From positions 20,560,509 through 20,624,508 of the forward strand of contig OY754475.1 in NCBI GenBank assembly GCA_963575645.1: a stretch of 64,000 bases of DNA, given 5' to 3'. Shown one piece after another: positions 11,214 through 23,534 of this stretch. The DNA is from Xanthostigma xanthostigma. Taxonomy: Eukaryota; Arthropoda; Insecta; Raphidioptera; Raphidiidae. Each line of letters begins with the position of its first letter. The stretch's first letter is position 1. Under the pieces are notes generated by a model that was not told the DNA's origin, searched no databases, and worked only from the letters and a program-made list of their open reading frames with translations. The position numbers and the translations under genes were made by a program.

Positions 11214-14200
11214 ATGTTAACGCAATGTTTCGGCGACGGGCCTTTCGTTTATCGACTCAACGACAACGGCGTTGGACCCAATTTACTGACACAAGTAAGT
11301 TTCCCAATTATACAGAGTGTCCCACGACATGACTGCCATAGTCTGGGGCTGCGTTGCTGTGGTGATTTCAAGTCAAAAATGTCTAATGAACATAATATAC
11401 CCGGAACGCTATCCTAACTGTGCTAGAAGCATTTGAAATTTTAAATAAGTAAGCCCACTAATGCAGGTATTAGGTTCGGCTGTTGGTTTTGGTATTATTA
11501 AAAAGACCAGGTGGCTGTGAATCAACATTAGTATTTATTCGTGCTGATCCTGAGACTCTTCTCAGAGCTACCACTTCAATTCTAAGAAGAGCTAGACTAT
11601 GTATACAGCAACTGGGTGGACATTGTGAGAAACTAATTCAATAAAACGATTTCTTTTTAAATGGTTTTTTAAATTAGTAGGGAATTCCTACTACTATTTA
11701 TCTAAAATTTCAAATGCTTCTAGCTCAGTTAGGATAGCGTTCCGGGTATATGTTCATTAGACATTTTTGACTTGAAATGGCCCCAGCAACACAGTCCCAT
11801 ACGTTGTGGCAGTCATGTCGTGGGACACTCTGTATAATTAGTGCTCGTTGAATCTATTTAGATGTGTTTTTTAATGTCGCATTTTTCCGGAATGGTTTTA
11901 AGATCGAAAGAAAGAAAGAAGATTACACAGTTGTGAAAAATCACAAAAGCTTATCTCAAGCACAATTTCTCGATTCTGTACCACCTTACGGAATACGGAA
12001 GTAGTTAAGAAAAGAATATTTTTTACTTCCCGCCACCAGTAAGTATAGTAGGGGAAGTCCGAAATTGTTCCAAAGTGAGTCATACCTAAATTAATTTTAT
12101 AGCACAGCAAAAAGTTTTAAAAACTTGGACAATAAAAGTTTTCCAAGGACGATTTATGTCGGATTTAAAATGCCATCCAACAATCCGCTCGACCGAGTTT
12201 GCATTTATTACGTCGTTTCCCTTCACCCCCTCCGCGGATGCTCGTTTTCCCAATTTTTAATAGATTATATTTCTGTCGTAGGTACAGGAAACACAGCGTT
12301 GTGAATGTCAAAGGCCAGACTCGCGTGCCAAACGATAAAAAAATATTACCTCTATAAATATAAGGGAAAGTTGTGTTTATATACGGGGTGCGACTAAACG
12401 TTGCTGGTCTTAAACAAAACACTGCGAATTTTCAGTTCCGAACGCGTCAAAATCTATAAAGTAACCCCCGACATCAAACCGATCTGATCATAACAAATAT
12501 ATCTACAAACAAAAAACGCGTCTAATAGGCACTATAGTCGATAGGGAATGATAGACGCTGATTATGTCAGTTGTCGAGCGTCTGTAATGTCTCCTTGATA
12601 CAGTCTTTTCGATTGAACAATCATGTAGTCGCGAACGGTCAATGACCGTGGCATGTTTAGCCGCCATAAAAACCCCACCAGCAAAACAATTGAACTACGT
12701 AAGTAAAAGTAGATCGTCTTTTTATGTTAACAAGTTGTCAACCATAAACAAATCAAATGCACACCGTTATTGCTCGATACACGTAATATGGTAGGTATCT
12801 AGCAACCCTCGCCCTCTGCAGACAGAAACAATTGCAAAGACAGAACAGACTGCAAGCCGAACACGATAACCGACGATCCATCTTCGATAAGTGATTGCAA
12901 TTCGATGTCGAGCTCTGCGAACAACGATTGCAGGGCCAACTTATTCAGTAGATGGTTTACGTGAAATATTTTGATCGATAGAAATTAAAAAAGATCAGCT
13001 CGGGTACCTACGTAGAGAAGTCGTATTGCAAGCTTAAAGACAGTTGATAAGCGTATAGATGCAATGTCCAATAGAAAACAGGACCGGATTTGAACACCGA
13101 CGAAACAGACGTAATTAATTTAATTTGAAACTAAAAAAATAACATTATTTCTGGAGTGACTTTGAGGAATTCCGTGGCTAGATAAGAGCTTTGAATATTT
13201 TAGCATAGAGTTAGGGTGTTTGGGATTCCTGTCTGATGCAAGTCTACCTGTTTTATTTTTGTGGACCAAAATGTTAAAACGCAAATTAGCGTCATGCCAA
13301 CTAAATTCAACGTCACAAAATTAATTTAGATAAGTAATCATTTTTTTCTCTTACCAACGTGCGATATATTAAAAAGAGAAAGCCTTCCCTGAAGAGAGAA
13401 ATGTATCGGCACAGGAATAACGATTCATGTAAAACATATTATATGGCACGGCAAAGTTGCGTGTGGAAGCGTTCAGTAATTGCTGCGGCTTTTAATTAAT
13501 GGCGTAGGTATATAGCGCCGACACTTTCCAGTCATGCCACGTCGCACGTTTCGAGCCCCACCTCCCCCCAGCGATAATCTGCCCTGTCCGTTGCACAATC
13601 AACGAATAATGCGTCAATTAAAAAAAAAATACCTTTTTAATTTTTGCAGTTCTAGATTTTTTCAAAAATTACCACCGACTTTATTTTACGTCGAGCGTCT
13701 GCGCACCACAATCTATCTCATTAAAAAAAAAAGTAGTTTTGTCCGCTGTGAACGACGCGCCGGCGGCGTGCCCGTATCTTTTCTCAATTAAGTGAAAAGT
13801 TATAATTGTTCCGACGTCCAACAGGTGTGCGTGGAGCGCGGTTGGCGCGAATACAGCGCCGACAACGGTGACCAATGGAACCTCTGGTGGAAGACGTCCG
13901 GCTTCCCGCTGTCGCAGTATCGGGAAATAACACACTCTCAGGTATTAAGGCCCCCATACACCTCGTTCTTTTTTGGCAGTTTTCATCGTCACGATAAAAC
14001 ACGTCGGTCAAAACCGAAGTGTATGGGCAAAAACTGTCGATGAAACACGGCAGTTTTTATATCTGCCGAGTCTTGATTTTAAACACGACGTGTTTGCTGG
14101 TTGTCGTTTTAAATCGTAATGTGTGGCGCTTTCCGATAGAATCGACGTGTTTATTCAGTGGTGCGACGTACAGCAAATAAGTCATATTAATTAAATGATT

Positions 14201-17200
14201 GTAATTAGTTTGAGTATTGATTTATATTTTAACCGTTTTAGTGCTAAGCAATTTTGACAAAAATAAATGAAAATTGCTATAAACATATTGATTAATTTAG
14301 AGGAAAAAATAATGGTGTCAAATAAAACACTCTAATTTAGACAAATATCAATCAATTTTATTAATTATTTTTGCATTATATTGTTTATTAATGTTTATTA
14401 AACATAAAATAATATCAATATTATTGTATTTTATTTCTTTTAGAAAATAAAAAATCTAAAAAAAATAGCTCTCAACACACTGAAACTGATACTCGCAGCG
14501 CTTTTGCGCTGCGCCGCAATTTTCGATACAAACGATCGCAGCGCTTTTGCGCCGCATAGCATTCTAACGGTTAATAATAACTCAAAATAAGTATGTTCGT
14601 CCATTCTCAGGTAATTGAACCAATCCCCAGGTTCAAGTTTCAGCTCGTTCAATTCATACAATTGTATCGAAAATTAAAGCAATCTCCTGGTTCTAGTCGT
14701 AATTCATTTAGAAGATTTACGTGTGAAAATTGCCTGCGTTTAAGTAACCATTCTTTAGTCCATTTTGAACGTTTTCTTTTTGAAAATTTTAATTTTATAG
14801 CCACTGCGGCTGCAACTGCTAACGTTGTCGTAGGATCCATCAAAGCAGATCGTATTAATGATGCCACGACTTCAGAAAAACTGAACGAAACTACGCCTCT
14901 GTGTGGATATGGCCGTTGTTCGTGTTTAAATTAACCGTACAGTTTTACCCGTGCGGTTAAAACTGCCATAAAAGAACGAGGTGTATGGGGATGGCCGTTG
15001 TTCGTGTTTAACCGTACAGTTTTACCCGGCGGTTAAAACTGCCAAAAAACAACGAGGTGTATGGGGGCCTTTATAGGCTTTGTCTGTCTGTCGTTATTAA
15101 CAAAAATTTTCTGAATCGGAGATTGGCTTTTTACGCAAGTTGCATTGTTGCAGTTCACGAACCACATTCCAAAAGGCTCGTCGATATGCCGGAAAGATCA
15201 TCTGGCGAGACATCTAAAACGCATGCGCAAGGTCTACGGATCAATTTACGATTTTAGGTAAGCCTCAGCGTCTAGGATCTACAATATCTATACGCAGCGA
15301 TAAGTGTAATAGATAAGAAATTAATTTTGTTTGTGTTACGACGCGGGGCGGTACAGTCCCCACTGTTACAACTTACCGCTCGAGTATACCAAGTTGGCGG
15401 CCGAGTGCACCCGTTCGCTGCGCCCTCTCGACGAAAGAGGAGGAGGAGGAGGAGGCGACGTCACCGGCAGCAGCATAGCGCGCGCCAAGCCGAGCGTTTG
15501 GCGTTGGCAGAACGCGGCTCGCGAGGCGGCCGTCTGGCGAGCGGAACGCGGATTCGAACACATGCCCGTCTGGATATGCAAGCCGGTTGGCCAGTCGCAG
15601 GGACGCGGTATTTTTCTGTTCAGGGTAAAGTCGATCGTTTTTTGAAAATGCGTCCGCGCTCGAAAGATTTTATGAACGAATTGTATTTTTTTTAAATGCG
15701 CAACAGAAGCTGAGCGAACTGACTTACGACTCAAATTCAGTGGTTCAAAGGTACATTGAGCGTCCATTGTTGATAGCCGGGTACAAGTTTGACCTTCGGT
15801 TATACGTTTGTATCCCTTCGTATCATCCCCTCACGATATACCTCTACAGGGAAGGTTTGGCCAGGTATATTCACAAAATAAGTCCTCGGTAATTTAAATG
15901 AACCTGTACATCTAACTTGTTGATTTGTTTTTTTATAGATTTGGAACCGATAAGTTTTCTCTGTCGGATCTGGACAATCCTTTTAGACATTTGACAAACA
16001 GTTCCATCAACAAAATGGGACCCGGCTATTCCGAAATGAAGGAACGGATCGGCTCCGGTACGTACTTCAGATTATATTTATTTACGAGGGAAAAGTTGTT
16101 TTTATAAATTATGTACCGATTTATTTATTACTTGTTTATAATATTGTATTCTTTTACTAAATACCAAAAAAAAAAACCCTCACAAAACATGAGATTTTTT
16201 TTAGTTTCGCTAACCTTGTTAGCATCAGGAAATAGAGAAAATTGTTCGTGTTTGGTGGCAACTGATTTCAAACTCTCTAAGAGATCCGTTAATAATAGAG
16301 CTGTAACTTGTGTACCCGTATGTATTCGTTACTTAAAGAACCAGTACCCGTTACTTTCGTATCGTTACGTTACTCGTTACTTTCCATACGACATATAATC
16401 GTGTGCTAACAGCATCAAGCATGTAGCATCGCATCGAGGCGCGTCGCATACGTGATACGATATGACTTCGTTCGTACTTTATTAATTACTGCACTGAATA
16501 GCGAATATTATATACGTAAGAATAGTTCCGAACATCACAATAACACCGCAATAAAATCAACTAATTTCAAAACTACTCACTCAGTCGCTAGATGAACCGT
16601 TCCTGGTTTCAATTCACGCATCCGCATGAGGCATGTTATAGGATGCATATTGCATTGTATTCGTTCGTATAACCGCATCAAACGAGTCGAACTGACATGG
16701 ATACGACAAAGGCGAGTAACGAAATGAATTTGTAAGTAACGATTTGTTACTTCGAGTCAGACGATGTACCCGTTACTCCGCGGTAACGAATACAATACGG
16801 TTTGTTACAGCTCTAGTTAATAAGTCTTTTTTTTATACTTAGTATAGAAAAAACACAATATACCACAGCTATTTAATATTTATTGTATTGCAATTAAAAT
16901 ATTTAAAAGCAATTTTCAAAATAACTGAAAGGTTGCAAATGGAGTCTACGACAGCTGAGAAGATATTTTCAGCACGCCGGCATCAACGACTGGCTCCTCT
17001 GGCAGAGAATTTCCTGCTTAATCGTGCTGACGTTGCTCAGTCAGACGCCGCTCATACCGCCGACGGTCAACTGTTTCGAATTTTTCGGATTCGACGTGCT
17101 ACTCGACTCGGAACTAAAACCGTGGCTACTCGAGGTATAAACAGATTATAGACGCTAGACAGCTGAGGTCGTTTGTATCAGTTAGAGATCTATTTAAGTT

Positions 17201-19123
17201 TCTTATATGCATCTTAAAAATTGAAACATAAATCTTTTGCTACACGTCACTGCTGAAACATTAATAATAAGTTGTAATTAATTAATATTCTCAATTACAT
17301 AATACTCGTTTGTTTCTTTTTAATCTGGAATATTCTCTGTAGAACATTTTTAACTTTGAATTCGTTTTTAAAATTCAATTCGTCGGCACCATCTTTCAAG
17401 ACACTAATTAATTCTGTATTTTAATTTATCCACAGAAAATATAATTTTTTTGGTCGTTAATAGTAATAATTATTATATACAGTATGTAAACACGTAAGGT
17501 GCACATAGGGAAATTGACATTGGGAAAAAATGACTGGATCAGAGTGAGCCTTGAAATCTTGTTTTTCAATTTGACAAATAATATTCTTTTGCAAAATGAA
17601 TGTGTATATACTACCGAAGAAAATATTCAAATGATTACAACATAATAGGACTTTTTTTATTAATGGGACATTAAATTCCCAAAAATACTTAAATATGGTG
17701 CGAGATCAAATATCTCCGCCTATTCGTGTTGAACCTAAAGACAGTGGGTCACTGATTTACCGACGCGATTGCGAATACGTCATACCAGTCAGACAATTTT
17801 TGAATGAAATGATTCCAAACAGATTGAGTTGTTTTTTTGTTTTATTTTTGTACAAAAAAATTAAAATAATGATTTATAAGAGCTTTTTGTTATTAAAAAA
17901 GCCAAGTAAAATAAAAATAAATCAAAATAAAATAGAAATCCTCAAGATTACCACGATAATTCAATAGAAATAACAATTAATGCAGTCATGGCTAACTCTG
18001 ATCCAAGTATTTTTTCCCAATGCTAATTTCCCTATGTGCACCTTACGCGTTTACATACTGTATGTATTTTTTGTTTTAAATGTATCTACGTATTATTTTT
18101 ATTAATCATTTGGAGATCTCTAAATAAATGCGTGTTTCACTGTTAAATTTACTACAAGCCTTTCACTGCCAACCAAAAATAAAAATTTGAACACCAACTA
18201 AACTTTGTTACAAAATATACAACAGGTGAATCTCAGTCCGGCCCTGGGGAACGATTGCCAAGCCGACGAGATAGTCAAAAGGCCGATGTTGCACGATCTG
18301 TTCGACTTATTGGGTCTTCCGCTCTACAACACGGGTCTGGCTCTGTACTCGATGAGTCACCGATCCGAAGACGACTCGTCAGGCGACGACAACAACAACA
18401 ACAACAAGGACGGCGGCGTCGGCGCTGGACGTCGTCGCAAGTCTGCCGCGATGCTCAAATGGCGCAAGCATCACGGCGGCAAGAACAACGCCGGCGGCGG
18501 CAATCGACCCAAGTCCAAGCCTTCGGCTAGGTCGGCTAAGAAGAATGCCGCGGGCGGCGGCAATCGCAGACGGCTCTGGGAGTCGATCAATTCGCCGGGA
18601 GAGTCGATACGCGCCGCCGGACTCAACATGCCGTCGAACGGATTGTGGGGCAACGGGAAGAATTGGAGGGAGTCGCAGACGCAAGAGGGCGGTTGGATGA
18701 GGATCTTTCCGAACGCCGACGGAGCGAATTCGGCCGTCGGAGCTGATGGCAACGTCAGAGATATGGTCGCCCAGGTATACGTGAAAACTTTTGTGTCGAA
18801 TTCTTCGAAGCAATTATCTTCTCGTAATTTTGATGCAATGAAAAGCAGTAAAAAACTTCAAGCTTTGTTTTTTCTCGAGAGCTTTATTTAGCAAAATGTA
18901 TTTTTTTTTCTGTAAGAAACTATATACGTAGTTTGCTTCGAACAAGTTATTTTTTTGGTTGTGAAATAGTACTACAATATATGCGCTTTTTCAGATGCAA
19001 AAGTTCAAGAAAACGGCGTACGACACTTCCCGAAATAACCCGAGCGCTTGCGACGACGAGTTGAACAAAATATTGAAGACGACTTTGGAGCTTAGTTCAG
19101 ATATCTGGCTTCCATACGACTAA
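11214..19123 (+). CDS. TTLL2: Tubulin glutamylase/ligase of the TTLL2 type
   Basis: Joined exons: 11214-11294, 13825-13941, 15154-15257, 15357-15624, 15707-15864, 15939-16057, 16932-17134, 18226-18774 and 18995-19123, encoding 575 aa. All junctions are GT-AG and in frame. TTL-like ligases add amino acids, usually glutamate, to tubulin using ATP; TTLL2 is a probable polyglutamylase. Recognisable order: GPFVYRLND (about 9-17), ERGW, KDHLARHLKRM, WICKPVGQSQGRGIF (173-187; ATP-grasp), VVQRYIERPLLIAGYKFDLR, HLTNSSINK, CKWSL, CFEFFGFDVLLD, PWLLEVNLSPAL. E350 and N352 are the expected metal-binding residues. A stretch of about 40 residues with six glycines (129-134) precedes the WICKP motif, which looks like a family-atypical loop. 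After residue about 400 the tail is Ser/Lys/Gly-rich and not recognisable. The ATG at 11214 is the first usable start; the frame is closed by TAA at 11172. An upstream coding exon remains possible. Confidence 0.88.
11306..11839. mobile_element. Foldback/TIR element, GTGTCCC family, in TTLL2 intron 1
   Basis: Long inverted arms begin ATACAGAGTGTCCCACGACA and end with the reverse complement CACTCTGTAT. The flanks are AATT on both sides (11306-11309 and 11836-11839). The insertion begins 11 bases after the exon 1 donor GTAAGT. There is no transposase frame. Confidence 0.75.
11840..13824. other. Remainder of TTLL2 intron 1
   Basis: AT-rich intronic DNA with one full dispersed hairpin copy at 12551-12588 (minus orientation). 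No nested gene was recognised. Confidence 0.5.
13948..15070 (-). mobile_element. PIF/Harbinger element in TTLL2 intron 2
   Basis: The TIRs are AGGCCCCCATACACC...GGTGTATGGGGGCCT, flanked by a 3-bp TTA duplication (13945-13947 and 15071-15073). A TWA duplication is diagnostic of PIF/Harbinger. The right TIR block is tandemly duplicated (about 14935-15000 and 15001-15070). The minus strand carries remnants of the transposase N-terminus. Without the element and one TTA, the host intron would be 86 bp, like its 74-99-bp neighbours. Confidence 0.85.
14440..14867 (-). pseudogene. Harbinger transposase N-terminal fragment
   Basis: Two overlapping minus-strand frames carry the start of a Harbinger transposase: KWTKEWLLKRRQFSHVNLLN, then LRLEPGD, and in the second frame LNELKLEPGDWFNYLRMDEH. 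The LNEL.LEPGD segment occurs twice, so the region was internally duplicated. The DDE catalytic part is missing, so the element cannot move by itself. Confidence 0.75.
16296..16815. mobile_element. hAT non-autonomous element in TTLL2 intron 6
   Basis: The ends TAGAGCTGTAAC and GTTACAGCTCTA are inverted repeats. They are flanked by a perfect 8-bp duplication GTTAATAA (16288-16295 and 16816-16823), the duplication length of hAT transposons. The interior is rich in GTTAC blocks and has no transposase. Confidence 0.88.
17145..17170 (+). repeat. Dispersed hairpin motif copy (TTLL2 intron 7)
   Basis: Half copy, ATTATAGACGCTAGACAGCT followed by GAGGTC, beginning 10 bases after the intron 7 donor. 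One of about 20 copies in this window. Confidence 0.7.
17478..18062. mobile_element. Mariner-like MITE in TTLL2 intron 7
   Basis: Terminal inverted repeats of about 65 bp begin TACAGTATGTAAACACG and end with the reverse complement. TA at both outer ends fits a Tc1/mariner TA target. The internal 450 bp has no transposase motifs. Confidence 0.75.
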
Positions 19124-19345
19124 TTAGTCTAGGAAAACAAAATTGTTCTATGGCCTCAAAGCAAAACCGCTTATGTATATATATTTATGGCTAATGTCGC
19201 CGTCTAAAAATGTACCAAAAAATCGACACAACGGCGGTTTTGCTCTTTGGCTAGAGAAATATATTTATTATGTTCAATTTATTCTCTAATTATACTGCCA
19301 ATTAATGATATATATTTAAACAGTATTAAAAGATATAAAATAACA

Positions 19346-19351
19346 AATAAA
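19346..19351 (+). terminator. Poly(A) signal of TTLL2-like gene
   Basis: The first AATAAA after the TAA stop at 19121-19123, about 220 bases downstream, in AT-rich sequence. Confidence 0.5.
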
Positions 19352-20440
19352 ACTGTAGCTTTTAGTTTTCGAATTAAACATTTAGGAACGCAACACGTCA
19401 TCAATTTTGCTTTTAAATATTTTTGCGAAAAGCAAATTTTATACAGGAGACAAACTTTGATTTATTATAAATATTATGAAATGTGATAAACTATAATAAT
19501 TATTCAAAATATGTTCACAATTATAATAAATATTGTTGAAGAACTGACTCTATTTTTTTTTCTGAATTATTTAATTTTTATTAGACAGCGAAACAATCAA
19601 GACCCCTTCTCGTAACACAGTGCCTTTGTAAGGCATCGATATTTGTGAAGTTTCTCAAGCCTTTTGTCATTTTGCAATGCACAATTAAATTCCCACAAAG
19701 AATTCGATGCAGTTTTCATTACAAAACAAAACAATGCGCACTTTTGTTTGATAAATTGCAGTGAATCAGCACAAAGATCTCAGGAGGCGAGAGAATGGTT
19801 TTCATTTTATAAAAAAAAAAACAGTTGATATGCAAAAACAATCGCTGCATTGCGTTTGCAGCGATTGTTTTTGCATCAACTGTTTATGCACAACTGCATG
19901 CATATTTGGAATAATGGAAAACATAAAAATAATCTGACTCAAAATTAAAATTTGATGAATTCAGGATGGACACTTTCTCAGAACGCCGAGTGTGTCGCTT
20001 GTAGAGATATATTTCAACATTTCAGAGTCAGACGTATCCCGAGATTTTGAAAAAGAGTGTTTGTAAATTATTGTAACCTAACACAGGACCCGTTCTATCC
20101 GCGAAATGTTATTAAATGCGAAGTGTCCGGCTTTTTTTCAAGTTCGTATAAGTGCACGAGAGGTTCTCCTGTAAGTACAGGTATACAGCAGTCGCATAAT
20201 AATAATATAACATATTTGCAGATCGGCAAATAACGGGGTCAGCCGTCAGTTTTATAAGTATAAAGATGTTATTTAACGTCTCGTCAGGGGAGAAAGTATT
20301 TATAAAACAAATGCCATAGTATCTAGTTATCCACTATCTATAATGAGTAAACCCATATGCTATACAGTGTAATCAAATAAAAAACATCATAATCAAAATA
20401 GGCTGGTCAAAGCGAGTAGATAATATGTTTGGGTATATTG
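19352..20440. other. Intergenic DNA
   Basis: AT-rich. The only structure seen is the perfect hairpin at 19819-19885. No gene recognised. Confidence 0.5.
19819..19885. repeat. 67-nt hairpin
   Basis: A perfect 19-bp stem TGCAAAAACAATCGCTGCA has a 7-nt loop. It is extended by a further 10 paired bases (AAACAGTTGA/TCAACTGTTT) after a 2-nt bulge. Size and shape are within the range of a small-RNA precursor or a minimal MITE relic; which one is not clear. Confidence 0.6.
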
Positions 20441-20448
20441 GTTTAGAG

Positions 20449-20648
20449 CAGTGATGCCAAACACGCGGCCCGCCTATTTCAGTGATTGCGGCCCGCCGAG
20501 ACGTTAAAAAAACATTGAGTCTAACAATATAATCATTCCATAACAATCGTATTTTATTAATATTTTTTAACATTAAAAACATACGGCCCCCAACTTAGTA
20601 CAAAATAGATAAAGTGGCCCGAAATATCTTTTCAGTTTGACATGCCTG
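20449..20648. mobile_element. hAT-type MITE
   Basis: The ends CAGTGATGCCAAAC and GTTTGACATGCCTG are imperfect inverted repeats. The flanking octamers GTTTAGAG and GTTTACAA match at six of eight positions, consistent with an old 8-bp duplication. The interior contains CGGCCCGCC blocks. Confidence 0.6.
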
Positions 20649-20656
20649 GTTTACAA

Positions 20657-21795
20657 TGTAGATACACTGCAGAAAGTTATATATAATAATTCTATATCCA
20701 CTGTAATTGATTTGAATGTTATGCTTAGGCTTGAAGGTAGCCCAGATTGTAGGGATGTGCTTAAAAAAAATATAATAAATATAAACTCTGAATTATAACT
20801 AGGCCCAGATAATCCACGTATTCGGCGGTCTTAAATAATAGTAAAAACATTTTATTCATCCCTCTAAAACTTGTTTATTTTATGATTCACTGTCTATTTT
20901 ATATTTTACTGAATTATAGACGCTTACAGCCAGTCTATATGTTTAATTAACGCGCCAATTACCTGAGTTGTCGAACGTCTACAATCTACATTCATATTCA
21001 CATTCATTTCTGTCAACATACGTAAAATTATTAGGTACCTACTTATTATATTTCACCTGCAATATTTTTGTTCAGCGCAAATCTAATAAAAAATAATGCA
21101 AGGCCCCCGTTGCATCAGCGCAGTTAATTAAACAAATTATCACAACATTTTGTAACAAGCGCGTTACAATAATGAATAATTTTTATTGTCGCTGTGTGTC
21201 AGTTCGTCGTAACAATAATTATTACATTATTATTATTAATTTATTTATGAATCGTAACATTGTTACAAAATATTTAATTATCATACGCGTTAAGTCCATT
21301 GTTGAGAAAGTGGATTAAAATCTTTTGCTCTAATGACTCGACTGTGTTATATGTTTTCAAAAATTTTCCAACCATGAAAAACCATAACAATGGCCGCACG
21401 ACAGCGCTGTAATAACGCAACAATTAAAAAATGGAGAGCGGAACATTCTGGTGCTTTTACAGAAAATCAAATAAAATATTTATATTGAAAAAAATTCATT
21501 CATGAGTAGACGAACACATTTTCGATTTTTTTTTTGAAATAAATAATTCATCACTACTTCACACGGATTACTAAGCTTCTAGAGTATTTTTACTAATTAA
21601 CTTAAGTACCAAACAATAATTAATATAATATTTATCTAATATTCACGTCATGAATAATTCAAATAAAACAGAAATTAAAATTTCTTCTTTGTTTCACAAC
21701 AAAAAAATGAACCAATACTGAAGCAAGCTACTTAAGACATGGTTTCTGACAAAAACAATAAAAAAAGTGTTATTTTCGATTAGTGACTCGACGTA
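20657..21795. other. Intergenic DNA
   Basis: AT-rich. Two facing halves of the dispersed hairpin motif lie at 20913-20985. Nothing else recognised. Confidence 0.5.
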
Positions 21796-22390
21796 AAATA
21801 AAATATTTTTAACAAAAAAATTGAACCGACTTCAAAATATGCACTAAAAAGTAAAAAATAACAATTATTGTTATTTTTGGAGTCGGTGTCACATCGGAAT
21901 TCGAAAGTAGCAATTTAAATCTTACATGTCTCTAGTTCTCAGAATAGATTTCATTTTGGCTGACATCGACTCCAAAAATAACAATAATTGTTATTTAACA
22001 ATAATTGTTATTTAACAATAATTGTTATTTAACAATAATTGTTATTTAACAATAATTGTTATTTTTTACTTTTTAGTGCATATTTTGAAGTCGGTTCAAT
22101 TTTTTTTGTTAAAAATATTTTATTTTTCTCTTTTTAGTGTTAGATAAAATATTGCAATGGGTATAGGCCAAGTATGCGTGCCTTTGAAATTTGAGAGTTT
22201 CCCTCGATTTCTCCGGATTCCACCATCAGATCCTGACTTGGTTCCGATGGGACCACCTCGGAAGTGCACTCTTTCGAATAAAAAAAGAATTTTGAAAATC
22301 GGTCCATAATTGACGGAAAAATCGGTGAACATACATAAAAAAAAATATACAGTCGAACATAGAACCTCCTCCTTTTTTGAAGTCGGTTAA
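21796..22390 (-). repeat. Composite dispersed repeat with 17-bp tandem array
   Basis: An inverted repeat pairs AACCGACTTCAAAATATGCA with its reverse complement near 22075-22100. Between the arms, at about 21978-22067, five tandem units of AACAATAATTGTTATTT occur. The right part ends TTTTTTGAAGTCGGTTAAAA, a tail common in insect dispersed repeats. No coding. Confidence 0.55.
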
Positions 22391-23534
22391 AAAAATCTCT
22401 GGGCAATAGCTTGCCTCTGGTGGCGTACAGATTTGTATGTATTTAAAATGATACTTTTCTTTCTTATATACGGATTTATATTATAAGAATCTCCGAGTCC
22501 AGTTTCAGAGAGACATATAGGATGTCCGGTGACCTCTAGATCTATCCCGTTGACCTCTACGCCGCATCGGTCCACTGGCCATCTATGCCAGCGGCGCGAA
22601 TCTCTAAACACTTATTTTTTTAATTTATACGTTTAGTATTTCTTTTTTTGTAATAAATAACAAGAATCAGTATATTTAAATAACCCTGGGTTACGACGGA
22701 CGTAGCTAATTTCGCGGGTGAACTTCCGATAAAAAAGCATTAGTCATGCCGAAAATTAATTCCATTCAAATATTCATTAAAACCCCGCTATATTAGGTAG
22801 GTACTAGTGATTGTGATTTAATTTTTTTTTTTAAAGCGTCCGGGCTCAACCGGTCAATGTATAAAACAAACCCGTGTTTTGTAAGCGGAGTCGCTCCTGC
22901 ACCTGTGTTCATATTGAATTACAAATGTCGTTATGCATTAAAGCTTGTTTAACGCAATAAGTTAATCAGATAATGCTATAGGTACTGTGAAACCGTCTAA
23001 CGTCACGTTAACTCTCAGGTTACAGTGTTGTTAACACTACAAACGTGCGTTGTCGACCGTCTATAATCCACAATTCAATATACCTACCTATAGTGGATGG
23101 CCAACCTTTTTCCTACCAGCTGGACACCCTATTTTCTCCACTATATTTTTTTTTCTAAATCTATAAAGATCAACCATTTTGTAAACTGTCACGGTTGCTT
23201 CGTCCTAGACGGAGAGCCCACCTGTCATTTTTTGGGATTGTCTTCATCAACTACATACATAAAATTGTCGCAAAAACTTTGACCTCGAGTCCTTCCGTGG
23301 CAGGGTTCGTCTTGCCGCAACTCCGTGGCTGCCTCGATTTTTCACTTTCCAGCAGAACAAAGACCAATAATAATTGCGGCCCCCTATACCCCTTGATGCT
23401 ATTAACCCACAAAAACAAAATTACCGCGCAGAAACAAAATTGAACAAACTGACTTTTTTATGTCAAGTTACTATAATCGAAAACCACATTTTTCATTGGT
23501 TTTGTCAGAAACCTTTTATCTATACATTTTGGAC
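22391..23534. other. Intergenic DNA
   Basis: No gene recognised. It holds a dispersed motif copy at 23049-23067 and a hAT-like end (GGCCAACCTTTTTCCTACC) near 23099 without a detectable partner. Confidence 0.45.

Noticed and set aside
18379..18813. Minus-strand and alternative-frame ORFs over TTLL2 exon 8
   Set aside because: GC-rich coding exon shadows; the called frame joins in phase with conserved TTLL exons on both sides.
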